Positions 1 to 6,657 are shown, counted from the first letter of the stretch. The stretch is DNA of 8,015 nt from an uncultured Clostridia bacterium (GCA_944380695.1 CALWII010000067.1:1-8015); one strand, 5' to 3'. Numbers and translations are program-made. The notes: generated by a model not told the origin, from the letters alone.

Positions 1-1634
1 CAATTTATAACTTGAGAATGAACATCACAAAGAGTAGATCCATCGACAAGTGCTTTATTTGACACAGAGTAATTTTTTGTTGTTACTTTTTTAACCGTTC
101 CTGCGGCGGTAATAGCGACTACATAGTTATTTGTACTAGAACTTTCATTTATGCAATCCAATTTTATTTCACTTGTTTTACTAATACTTGTTTTTCGTGG
201 ATTAGCATAAGCTTTTTTAATTTCTAAAATTTCCTTTTTAATAACATTATTTTGTTCTGTTTTGGAATTTAAGATTTTGGTTAATTTATCAATGGTTTCC
301 TGTAATTCTTTTAATTCGATTTTAAATTTGTCTTCTTCCAAATTAACAAGTCTTGCTAGTGTCATAGCAAGAATAGCTTGACATTGCTTTTCAGAAAATG
401 CGAATTTTTCTTTTAGTCTTGTTTTAGCCTCAACGACATTTGCACTCGACCTGATTATCTTTATGACAGCATTTATGTTAGCTATTGCAATCAAAAGCCC
501 TTCGACAATATGAGCTCTTTCTTTTGCAGCATTTAAGTCAAATTTTGTTCTTCTTATTATGACTTCCCGCTGATAGTTTGAATAATATGAAATAATATCT
601 AACAAGCCTAATTGTCGTGGCTTGCCGTCAGCTATAGCGACCATATTAAAGGCAAATGTTGTTTGCAGATTGGTGGATTTATACAAAATCTCTAATATTT
701 TCTTCGGGTCAGCGTCTTTTTTTAAACGAATAACTGCCCTCATTCCATTTTTATCAGACTCATCTCGAATATCGCTTATACCGGAAAGTTTATCTTTGTT
801 ATTGTCTTTCAGTTCGGCGATTTTCTGCAATAACAAAGCTTTATTAACTTGGTATGGTATTTCGGTTATAACCAATGATGTTTTATCACCACTCGTTTCA
901 ATTCCAACTTTTGCACGAATAGTAATTTTGCCTTTTCCCGTTAAATACGCATTTTTTAGTCCTTCCTCAAAAATAAGTTCCCCACCTGTTGGAAAATCTG
1001 GACCTTTTATAATAGTCATCATTTCATCAAGAGATATTTTTGGATTGTTCAAATAAGCAACCACGCCGTCAATAACTTCACCTAAATTGTGAGGAGGAAT
1101 GTTCGTCGCCACACCAACAGCAATGCCCGAAGCTCCATTGACGAGTAAATTTGGGAACCTTCCTGGAAGCATATCTGGTTCTTTAAGTGTATCATCAAAA
1201 TTAAGGCTCCACTTAACAGTGTCTTTTTCGATGTCACGAAGTAGTTCCATAGCAAGCGGTGCTAACTTTGCTTCTGTATATCTCATAGCAGCTGGGCTAT
1301 CGCCATCTACCGACCCAAAATTTCCGTGTCCCTCGACCAAAGGTGCTCGCATAACAAAATCTTGACTCATTCTGCACATTGCATCATAAACAGAACTGTC
1401 TCCGTGTGGGTGATATTTTCCCATACATTCGCCAACAATTCTTGCTGATTTTTTATAAAATTTTTCTGGTTGAAGTCCCAATTCAAGCATAGAGTAAAGA
1501 ATCCTGCGTTGTACAGGCTTCAATCCATCTTCGACACGAGGAAGCGCACGATCTAAAACGACGTGTTCGGTATATGGTATCATTGAATCGTGCAAAACTT
1601 CTTCTAACGACTTAAAAACTATCTTATCTGACAC
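1..1634 (-). CDS. parC: DNA topoisomerase IV subunit A (ParC/GyrA family), 3' end beyond window
   Basis: This is the DNA breakage-reunion subunit of a type IIA topoisomerase, which with the B subunit decatenates or relaxes chromosomal DNA in the cytoplasm. 544 codons are visible without interruption; the C-terminus lies off the left edge. I translated it from a GTG at 1634 because GGAGAG (1641-1646) sits 6 nt upstream; it lies 11 bp after the parE stop. Visible motifs: QRRILYSM (42-49), the quinolone-region HGDSSVYD (77-84) with Ser80 and Asp84 in their usual drug-sensitive states, AAMRYTE with catalytic Tyr119, and GIAVG (170-174), the DNA-bending Ile wedge. The tower and coiled coil cover roughly 330-480. 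A beta-pinwheel C-terminal domain appears to begin near 500 (YVVAITAAGTVKKV). No QRRGGKG-like GyrA box follows this first strand, and TTKNYSVSN resembles ParC. This favours topoisomerase IV over gyrase; the family call is firm, the ParC/GyrA choice moderate. Confidence 0.9.
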   Translation of the reverse strand, partial: MSDKIVFKSLEEVLHDSMIPYTEHVVLDRALPRVEDGLKPVQRRILYSMLELGLQPEKFYKKSARIVGECMGKYHPHGDSSVYDAMCRMSQDFVMRAPLVEGHGNFGSVDGDSPAAMRYTEAKLAPLAMELLRDIEKDTVKWSLNFDDTLKEPDMLPGRFPNLLVNGASGIAVGVATNIPPHNLGEVIDGVVAYLNNPKISLDEMMTIIKGPDFPTGGELIFEEGLKNAYLTGKGKITIRAKVGIETSGDKTSLVITEIPYQVNKALLLQKIAELKDNNKDKLSGISDIRDESDKNGMRAVIRLKKDADPKKILEILYKSTNLQTTFAFNMVAIADGKPRQLGLLDIISYYSNYQREVIIRRTKFDLNAAKERAHIVEGLLIAIANINAVIKIIRSSANVVEAKTRLKEKFAFSEKQCQAILAMTLARLVNLEEDKFKIELKELQETIDKLTKILNSKTEQNNVIKKEILEIKKAYANPRKTSISKTSEIKLDCINESSSTNNYVVAITAAGTVKKVTTKNYSVSNKALVDGSTLCDVHSQVIN

Positions 1635-1640
1635 AGTACA

Positions 1641-1646
1641 CTCTCC
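1641..1646 (-). promoter_or_regulatory. Ribosome binding site fixing the GTG start of parC
   Basis: GGAGAG on the minus strand lies 6 nt before the GTG at 1632-1634, and its first G is the last base of the parE TAG stop. This supports the non-ATG start and suggests coupled translation of the two topoisomerase subunits. The next in-frame ATG (residue 19) would cut away the conserved N-terminus. Confidence 0.7.
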
Positions 1647-3592
1647 TAACTCTTATACTCTTCCATAAATTCATCAATCTTATCGAAATTGGCGTGTTTA
1701 GAAATATAATCTTTTCTAGCCTCTATGTCATCCCCCATAAGCGTAACGACCATTTTTTCAGCTTCAGCAGCATCATCAATAGTCACTTGAAGAAGCGTAC
1801 GCTTTTCTGGGTCCATCGTAGTTTCAAAAAGCTGATCTGGGTTCATTTCTCCAAGACCTTTATATCTTTGAACATTATATCCCTTTCCTGCCTTACTTGT
1901 AACGGCAGGAAGGTCAGCATCTGAATAAACATATTCTTCAAAGCCTTTTTTTGAAACTTTATATAATGGAGGCAATCCTATAAAAACGTGCCCATCTGTG
2001 ATCAGTTCGCGCATATACCTATAAAAGAAAGTTAAAAGAATGGCTCTAATATGAGCACCATCTTGGTCGGCATCTGACAAAATAATAACCTTATTATATC
2101 TCAACGATGAAATGTCAAAATCTTCACCTATACCAGTTTCAAGAGCTGAAATAATAGTGCGAATTTCCTCATTTCCTAAAACTTGGTCAATCCTCTTTTT
2201 CTCTGCATTTAAAGGTTTTCCACGAAGTGGTAATATGGCTTGAAAAGAACGGTCTCTTCCCTGTTTTGCACTACCACCAGCAGAATCCCCTTCGACAATA
2301 AATAATTCGGCTTTTTCCCTATCTTTTGAATACGAAGCTGCAAGTTTCCCTACTAAATTAAAGTTGTCAGCAGACTTTTGTGCGCGAGAAAGTTCTTTCG
2401 CCCTTTTTGCTGCCTCCCTTGTTTTTGCTGCTCCTTTTGCTTTTTCCAAAATTATTCCTGCGACTTTGTCGGAATTCTTACGTTTTAAAAACTCCTGCAA
2501 TCCTTTAATAGCAAGCGTTTCAACCTTTACCCTTGCTTCTGGATTGCCAAGTTTAGTTTTTGTCTGCCCTTCAAATTGGACATTGTTCATTTTAACAGAC
2601 AAAACAAGTGTCAAACCTTCACGAAAGTCTTCTCCCAAAAAATTGAGTTCCTTCTCTTTAAGAAAATTAATTGACCGAGCATAATCATTAAAAACTTTGG
2701 TAATCGCTGAACGAGCCCCCGTTTCATGAGTACCGCCCTCGGTCGTCGGTATGTTATTGACATAGGAAAAACAATTTTCTGTGTACGAATCAGTATAAAT
2801 TAACGCCATCTCCATTTTAAAATCGTTGTCTTCTTGCTCAATGTAAATCGGCTCATCGTATAAACTGTTTTTGCCTTCCGCAAGATATTTAGCAAAGTCA
2901 GCAATACCACCTTCAAAATGAAAACATTCATAATTTTCTGTGTTTTTATCGAAAATTTCAATTTTTAAGTTTTTGTTCAAAAAAGCTAGCTCTCTTGCTC
3001 TTTTAATTATAGTTTCAAAACTGAATTGCTGATTGCCAAAAATTCGATCATCAGGCAAAAAGGTAACTTTCGTCCCTGTCAGCGTGCTCTTCCCAATTTC
3101 TGTCAACGGCTTGACTACTTGTCCACCGTGAATCTTTCCATCTTCTCCTTCCAAAGACTCAAATCTCATATTGTAAATTTTACCATTCCTATTGACAGTA
3201 ACATCACACCAACGAGAAAGAGCATTGGTGACCGATGCCCCAACACCGTGTAAACCACCAGAAAACTTATAGTTGGAGGTGTTAAATTTTCCACCAGCGT
3301 GCAAAGTCGTGTAGACAACTTCTACACCCGATTTTTTCATTGTTGGATGAATATCAACAGGAATACCTCTGCCGTCATCTTCAACAGTTGCACTGCCATC
3401 TTGATTTAAAGTGATTCTTATAGTGCTTCCAAATCCGCTTGAAATCTCATCAATCGAGTTGTCAACGATTTCCCATAAAATATGGTGAAAACCTTTTGGC
3501 CCCGTCGTGCCAATATACATCCCGGGACGCAACCTTACCGCATCAAGCCCTTCGAGAACCACTATATCTTTTGCTTCATACTTTGATGTCAT
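1646..3592 (-). CDS. parE: DNA topoisomerase IV subunit B (ParE/GyrB family)
   Basis: This is the ATP-driven B subunit of the type IIA topoisomerase; it captures the transported DNA segment and supplies the metal-binding TOPRIM domain. At 648 residues it is full length for Firmicute ParE/GyrB. In order: GHKL ATPase with EIVDNSIDE (41-49; Glu41 catalytic base, Asn45 Mg ligand), DDGRGIP (72-78) and GGLHGVG (112-118); transducer with TTEGGTHE (283-290) and QTKTKLGN (343-350, ATP-contacting Lys); TOPRIM with EGDSA (434-438) and DADQDG (507-512, metal-binding Asp); C-terminal tail with RYKGLGEMN (576-584). The start ATG has GGAG (3598-3601) 5 nt upstream. It is first in an operon with the A subunit and divergent from murG. 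LPPLYKVSK (540-548) is ParE-like, but other segments, such as GIGEDF, are GyrB-like. There is no dnaA or recF neighbour in the window. The ParE label leans on the partner's missing GyrA box; a second clostridial gyrase-like enzyme is the alternative. Confidence 0.95.
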   Translation of the reverse strand: MTSKYEAKDIVVLEGLDAVRLRPGMYIGTTGPKGFHHILWEIVDNSIDEISSGFGSTIRITLNQDGSATVEDDGRGIPVDIHPTMKKSGVEVVYTTLHAGGKFNTSNYKFSGGLHGVGASVTNALSRWCDVTVNRNGKIYNMRFESLEGEDGKIHGGQVVKPLTEIGKSTLTGTKVTFLPDDRIFGNQQFSFETIIKRARELAFLNKNLKIEIFDKNTENYECFHFEGGIADFAKYLAEGKNSLYDEPIYIEQEDNDFKMEMALIYTDSYTENCFSYVNNIPTTEGGTHETGARSAITKVFNDYARSINFLKEKELNFLGEDFREGLTLVLSVKMNNVQFEGQTKTKLGNPEARVKVETLAIKGLQEFLKRKNSDKVAGIILEKAKGAAKTREAAKRAKELSRAQKSADNFNLVGKLAASYSKDREKAELFIVEGDSAGGSAKQGRDRSFQAILPLRGKPLNAEKKRIDQVLGNEEIRTIISALETGIGEDFDISSLRYNKVIILSDADQDGAHIRAILLTFFYRYMRELITDGHVFIGLPPLYKVSKKGFEEYVYSDADLPAVTSKAGKGYNVQRYKGLGEMNPDQLFETTMDPEKRTLLQVTIDDAAEAEKMVVTLMGDDIEARKDYISKHANFDKIDEFMEEYKS

Positions 3593-3626
3593 TAGAACTC
3601 CAAATAAAAATAATTTTCTTTATTAG

Positions 3627-3655
3627 ATTATATCATAATTATGATTTTAAACCAA
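3627..3655 (-). promoter_or_regulatory. Sigma-A type promoter of the parE-parC operon
   Basis: On the minus strand a perfect -10 TATAAT (3627-3632) lies 17 bp downstream of a partial -35 TTGGTT (3650-3655). It is 34 bp from the parE start codon, leaving room for a short leader carrying GGAG. The spacer overlaps a perfect 14-bp palindrome, ATCATAATTATGAT (3632-3645), which could be an operator or chance in AT-rich DNA. Confidence 0.65.
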
Positions 3656-3661
3656 ATTTTT

Positions 3662-3691
3662 TTTACAAATATAACTCTGTATTTTTATACA
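3662..3691 (+). promoter_or_regulatory. Possible murG promoter (weak)
   Basis: TTTACA (3662-3667, five of six matches to the -35 consensus) is followed after 18 bp by TATACA (3686-3691, four of six to the -10). Transcription would begin near 3698, inside the inverted repeat at 3681-3708. Other TATA-like strings closer to murG (3710-3715, 3741-3746) lack a convincing -35, so the assignment is tentative. Confidence 0.3.
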
Positions 3692-3708
3692 AATTATTGT
3701 ATAAAAAT
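3681..3708. repeat. Perfect 12-bp inverted repeat, candidate operator
   Basis: ATTTTTATACAA (3681-3692) is repeated exactly as its reverse complement (3697-3708) across the 4-nt spacer ATTA. The core TATACAA-N4-TTGTATA has the dyad shape of a dimeric regulator site. It lies between the divergent parE and murG genes, 26 bp upstream of the parE -35 and overlapping the tentative murG -10. It has only one G-C pair per arm and no U-tract logic, so a terminator role is unlikely. No regulator gene is in the window to match it with. Confidence 0.55.
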
Positions 3709-3762
3709 TTATAAATATTATTCAGTTTAATTGAGTAAAATATATTAATAAAAAAGTAAAAA

Positions 3763-3768
3763 AAGGAA
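3763..3768 (+). promoter_or_regulatory. Ribosome binding site of murG
   Basis: AAGGAA lies 6 nt before the ATG at 3775 in an otherwise A-rich leader. It supports this start, which places the conserved GGGTAGH loop at residues 8-14 as is usual for MurG. Confidence 0.6.
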
Positions 3769-3774
3769 TTAAAA

Positions 3775-4812
3775 ATGAAAAAAATTGTTTTTACAGGTGG
3801 GGGCACAGCTGGGCATATATATCCTAATTTAGCAATAGCCGAAAGTTTAGAAAATTATGAAAAACACTATATTGGAACCGCCGGGATGGAAAAAGAAATA
3901 TTGGCAAAAATCAAAGATTTTACTTTTCACGAAATCACTGCTGTTAAACTTGACAGAACAAAACACTTAAAAAATTTATTAATCCCTGTCAAGCTTTTAA
4001 AATCAATTTTAGAAGCCAAAAAGACTTTAAAAAAAATCAGACCAGATATAATTTTTTCAAAAGGTGGTTTTGTAGCTTTACCCGTTGCTATAGCAGGATG
4101 GCAAATGAGAATACCTATAATCACACACGAATCAGATTTAACACTTGGACTTGCAAACAAGCTTATCGCAAAACTATCGAAAGTGTGTTGCACAACATTT
4201 TACGAAACGAGCAAAAAAAGCAACAAATTTATATGGACGGGGCAACCAATAAGAAAAGAGCTTGATAACGGAAACCGAGAAAAAGTTTTAGCAAAACTAA
4301 ACTTCCCTTCACAAAAAATTTTACTTTTTGTTGGGGGAAGCTTGGGATCAAAAAAAATAAATAATCTTTTAAAAGCTCCTGAATACCTGACATCTAAATA
4401 TGCAGTTATAATTGGAACTGGAAAAAACAACATAAAAGATTTTACACCACAAAAAAATTTTCTTCCAATGGCATATCTGAATCCTATCGCCGATTATTAT
4501 TCTTCGGCTGATTTAGTTATTACAAGAGCAGGTTCTGGTGCGATAAATGAATTACTGTACTTAAACAAACCTATGTTGTTACTTCCTTTATCTAAAACTG
4601 CATCACGAGGCGACCAAATAGAGAATGCCAAGTTGTTTACCAAACTCGGTTACAGTGAAATGATTTTGGATGAGGATTTAACAAAAGAAAATTTACAGGA
4701 AATGATAGAAAAAATGATAAAAAACTTAAATTTTTATAAAAATAATATGAAAAAAACACTAAAACAAGATGCTAATAAAAAAATTATTGATTTAATTAAA
4801 AAGTTTTCGTAA
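3775..4812 (+). CDS. murG: UDP-GlcNAc:lipid I N-acetylglucosaminyltransferase MurG
   Basis: MurG adds GlcNAc from UDP-GlcNAc to lipid I on the inner face of the cytoplasmic membrane, making lipid II, the final intracellular peptidoglycan precursor. It has 345 residues, slightly under the usual 350-360, and a GT-B fold with two Rossmann domains. N-domain: GGGTAGHIYP (8-17; His14 in the catalytic glycine loop, with Ala12 where GGTGGH is common), KGGFV (96-100) and HESD (118-121). C-domain: TGQPIR (155-160), GGSLGS (187-192), and the UDP-GlcNAc-binding segment RAGSGAINEL (251-260, Glu259) through ASRGDQIENA (276-285, Gln281, Asn284). The HESDLTLGLAN and ASRGDQ wording resembles clostridial MurG. 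No dcw-cluster genes flank it, so it appears to be a stand-alone gene, divergent from parE. Its 3' end overlaps the convergent protease gene by 21 bp, with no terminator visible between them. Confidence 0.95.
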   Translation: MKKIVFTGGGTAGHIYPNLAIAESLENYEKHYIGTAGMEKEILAKIKDFTFHEITAVKLDRTKHLKNLLIPVKLLKSILEAKKTLKKIRPDIIFSKGGFVALPVAIAGWQMRIPIITHESDLTLGLANKLIAKLSKVCCTTFYETSKKSNKFIWTGQPIRKELDNGNREKVLAKLNFPSQKILLFVGGSLGSKKINNLLKAPEYLTSKYAVIIGTGKNNIKDFTPQKNFLPMAYLNPIADYYSSADLVITRAGSGAINELLYLNKPMLLLPLSKTASRGDQIENAKLFTKLGYSEMILDEDLTKENLQEMIEKMIKNLNFYKNNMKKTLKQDANKKIIDLIKKFS

Positions 4813-5934
4813 GTTTGGATAGCCATAACCTTCCAAATTTTTATTAAATGAAACGGGATTACAAACTGACAATAACCTCCGTTTTGCTTCATCTGGTTTA
4901 ATGTTTGGATATTTTTCACACAATAAACACATCGCACCTGCAATCATCGGCGTAGCGACACTTGTTCCGCTTAACTTTGTATAACCTCCATCTTTTTTGC
5001 AAGAGACGATATCGACTGCGGGTGCGACTACATCTGGTTTATAACTTCTAAAAGATGGGCCACGAGATGAAAAGCTCGCTATTTCAAACAACTGTTTGGA
5101 AAAATTGTCATCGTCATATCTGTTGTCATCAAGCCCGCCAACTGTAATTAGCTTTCTACTTACACCAGGACTTTTTATTGATTGAAACTCTGGGCCACTA
5201 TTTCCTGCAGCAGCGACAACAATGATTCCGCTTTTCCATAGTTCTTCAGCACCATTCATAATAGGGTCATTGACTCCTAACGGCTCGCTACCGAAACTCA
5301 TACAAACAACTTTGATATTAAACTTTTTATGATTTTCATAAACCCATTGCATTGCATTTAAAATTTTGCTTGAAAAAGCCTCACCTTTATCATCTAATGC
5401 TTTTAAAGAAACAATCTCCGCCTTTGGCGCAATACCGCAAAGTTTTCCTGCGCTTGCAAAACCATTCCCAGCACAAACTCCGGTAACAAATGTTCCGTGC
5501 CCATTATCATCATAAGCCAGTTTTTTTTCATTAACAAAATCTACAAACTTTTTAATTCTGTTTTCACCCAATAAAAAATCTGTATGATTGCTTATCCCAG
5601 TATCAATAACTGCAACACCTACTCCTTTACCGCTAAAAGAAAGCTCATCGCATTCTAATATTTTTTTCGAAACATTCATTAGGGCAAGCGCACTAGAATT
5701 TGACGATATGTATTTAACAAAACCCAAACGAGCAAGGTAAATAATGTTCTCTTTTGTTGCTTTAATTAAAAATGAATTTATGAATAAATATTCATATACT
5801 ATTTTTATTTTTTTATTTTTTAGTACTTGTTTTAGTTTTTCAAAGTTATATGCTTTAACAAAGCATAGAATTTCTTCGCCATAAAAAAAGGCGTGTGCCA
5901 ACAACAATCTTTGATCTATTTTATTTAAACTCAT
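4792..5934 (-). CDS. Subtilisin-like serine protease (peptidase S8), probably intracellular
   Basis: This subtilase should hydrolyse peptide bonds with a Ser-His-Asp triad. It has 380 residues. Residues about 20-85 look like an I9-type inhibitory prodomain, seen in KIVYEYLFINSFLIKATKENI (44-64, split here: KIVYEYLFIN then SFLIKATKENI) and in VKYISSNS. The catalytic domain runs from about 95 to 378: VAVIDTG with Asp111, NGHGTFVTG with His146, AAAGNSGPE with oxyanion Asn245, and SGTSVATP with nucleophile Ser324. All catalytic residues are present. There is no N-terminal signal peptide or membrane segment, and nine cysteines are spread through the protein; both suggest a cytoplasmic enzyme, although secretion by another route cannot be excluded. 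Its ATG overlaps the upstream gene's TGA (ATGA), and its own Shine-Dalgarno is weak, so it is probably translated by coupling. Substrate unknown. Its 3' end overlaps murG tail to tail. Confidence 0.93.
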   Translation of the reverse strand: MSLNKIDQRLLLAHAFFYGEEILCFVKAYNFEKLKQVLKNKKIKIVYEYLFINSFLIKATKENIIYLARLGFVKYISSNSSALALMNVSKKILECDELSFSGKGVGVAVIDTGISNHTDFLLGENRIKKFVDFVNEKKLAYDDNGHGTFVTGVCAGNGFASAGKLCGIAPKAEIVSLKALDDKGEAFSSKILNAMQWVYENHKKFNIKVVCMSFGSEPLGVNDPIMNGAEELWKSGIIVVAAAGNSGPEFQSIKSPGVSRKLITVGGLDDNRYDDDNFSKQLFEIASFSSRGPSFRSYKPDVVAPAVDIVSCKKDGGYTKLSGTSVATPMIAGAMCLLCEKYPNIKPDEAKRRLLSVCNPVSFNKNLEGYGYPNLRKLFN

Positions 5935-6302
5935 CTTATGTTCTCAATCAGCTGTTTTAAATTATTATAAGTTTCCATCGGCAAAAACATTTTTATTGAT
6001 TCAACGCTTGACAATAGCATTTCAACATCCAGACTGCCTTCGTCTTTTCTTTTTCGCACCTCGTCAGTCAATTTTTTTGTTAACTCATCAGGGCTTAATG
6101 AAGAAAAATCCTCATAAGCTTGCCTCAGATTCTTCTCGTGTGTTTGTTGAGTATTTTGATAAGCAAAGTCCTCTGTTTTTGTTTCAGCGTCGCATTTAAA
6201 ATCAAAAAAGTTTTTCCCCATTTCTTCCCTCATTACAATAGCAATATATGATGACAAACATTTTTTTTCTACATTTTGTTGCAATTTTTTTTCGTTTAAC
6301 AT
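5931..6302 (-). CDS. Unrecognised small helical protein coupled to the subtilase
   Basis: I do not recognise this family. The longest reading is 123 residues: hydrophilic, charged, with no signal peptide or membrane segment, and two stretches with helical character (about 55-87 and 92-122); two cysteines (15, 37). The start is uncertain. The ATG at 6302 has no Shine-Dalgarno and sits 10 bp from the divergent gene's ATG. An in-frame ATG at 6221 (residue 28) is preceded by AGGGA (6226-6230) and would give 96 residues. The stop TGA overlaps the protease ATG, so the two are one operon and probably made in a fixed ratio. That arrangement is compatible with an adaptor, inhibitor, chaperone or substrate of the protease, but the sequence itself shows no such function. 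That the gene is real rests on the tight overlap and uninterrupted frame. Confidence 0.75.
   Translation of the reverse strand: MLNEKKLQQNVEKKCLSSYIAIVMREEMGKNFFDFKCDAETKTEDFAYQNTQQTHEKNLRQAYEDFSSLSPDELTKKLTDEVRKRKDEGSLDVEMLLSSVESIKMFLPMETYNNLKQLIENIR
6226..6230 (-). promoter_or_regulatory. Ribosome binding site favouring an internal start at 6221
   Basis: AGGGA on the minus strand lies 4 nt before an in-frame ATG (6219-6221) of the small protease-linked gene. The longer reading from 6302 has nothing comparable upstream. If used, the protein has 96 residues and about 90 bp of intergenic DNA is freed for divergent promoters. Confidence 0.45.
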
Positions 6303-6309
6303 ATATAAT
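6279..6309 (+). promoter_or_regulatory. TATAAT-type promoter next to the low-complexity gene start
   Basis: A perfect TATAAT (6304-6309) is preceded by TTGCAA (6279-6284) with a long 19-bp spacer. The -10 ends only 3 bp before the ATG at 6313, so a transcript from the usual distance would begin at or inside that codon. Either the mRNA is leaderless, the true translation start is downstream, or the match is fortuitous. It also lies in the palindrome joining the two divergent starts. Confidence 0.35.
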
Positions 6310-6312
6310 GAT

Positions 6313-6657
6313 ATGAAATTTCAAGATTCACTACCGTTATATCCGCCAGAGGCATATTCCGAGCAAAATAACTCCTCGGGGCCCTCCAACACTAATAGCC
6401 AAAACGAACAAAAACAAAACTCTTTATTTGGAGGAAACAATCCATTAATGCCTCTCCTAATAAAAATGTTAATGGGTGGTCAAAACGCCTCCTCTTTGTC
6501 ACAAACTGCATTAGAGTCTCTTTCTTCATCTGATTCGTCAAATAACTCAACAAGTCAGTTAATGAGTCTTTTAAGTACGATGGCAAACAACACTGCACTC
6601 AAAAAAAATACTAAAAAAGAAGAAGTCCCTAAAGAAAAAGCTTTCCCAGATTTTTGA
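6313..6657 (+). CDS. Unrecognised Ser/Asn-rich low-complexity protein
   Basis: I do not recognise this 114-residue protein. Residues 1-16 are Pro/Tyr-containing (MKFQDSLPLYPPEAY). Residues 17-37 are a polar Ser/Asn/Gln tract. Residues 44-56 are a short hydrophobic patch (NPLMPLLIKMLMGG), too short and Lys-interrupted for a firm membrane span. Residues 59-93 are Ser/Asn-rich with a possible amphipathic piece (SQLMSLLSTM). Residues 97-109 are Lys/Glu-rich, and the protein ends AFPDF. Ser and Asn make up about 30 percent of it (20 Ser, 14 Asn); there is no Cys or Trp. It looks largely disordered. The ATG at 6313 has no Shine-Dalgarno. An alternative ATG at 6448 has GGAGGA upstream but 12 nt away, which is too far to be persuasive. 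It is divergent from the protease operon and ends before a strong terminator, which supports it as a real transcription unit. Confidence 0.65.
   Translation: MKFQDSLPLYPPEAYSEQNNSSGPSNTNSQNEQKQNSLFGGNNPLMPLLIKMLMGGQNASSLSQTALESLSSSDSSNNSTSQLMSLLSTMANNTALKKNTKKEEVPKEKAFPDF

Noticed and set aside
622..1365. Plus-strand open frames of 144 and 88 codons
   Set aside because: They lie antisense to the continuous, strongly motif-supported ParC reading frame and their translations show no domain; they are shadows.
2364..2684. Plus-strand open frame of 106 codons inside parE
   Set aside because: It is antisense to the conserved transducer/TOPRIM region of ParE, has no ribosome binding site and no recognisable protein features.
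3439..3714. Plus-strand open frame crossing from parE into the parE-murG intergenic region
   Set aside because: It begins antisense to the conserved ParE N-terminus and runs through the parE promoter and the inverted repeat; its tail is AT-driven low complexity.
3775..4812. Placing murG in a division/cell-wall (dcw) gene cluster
   Set aside because: Neighbours on both sides are topoisomerase and protease genes on the opposite strand; no mur, fts or mra gene is present.
4734..4943. Minus-strand 69-codon frame over the murG/protease junction
   Set aside because: It is out of frame with the protease and covers the real 3' ends of both genes; no supporting start signal.
5765..5830. A/T homopolymer runs in the protease prodomain, considered as a frameshift or phase-variable site
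   Set aside because: The reading frame stays open and the I9-like pattern continues through the runs, so there is no evidence of a break.
6655..6657. Possible TGA recoding as Trp (Mollicute-type code)
   Set aside because: TGG encodes Trp in several proteins here, no internal TGA was needed in any gene, and TGA ends the small protease-linked gene at an ATGA junction, so TGA is a stop.
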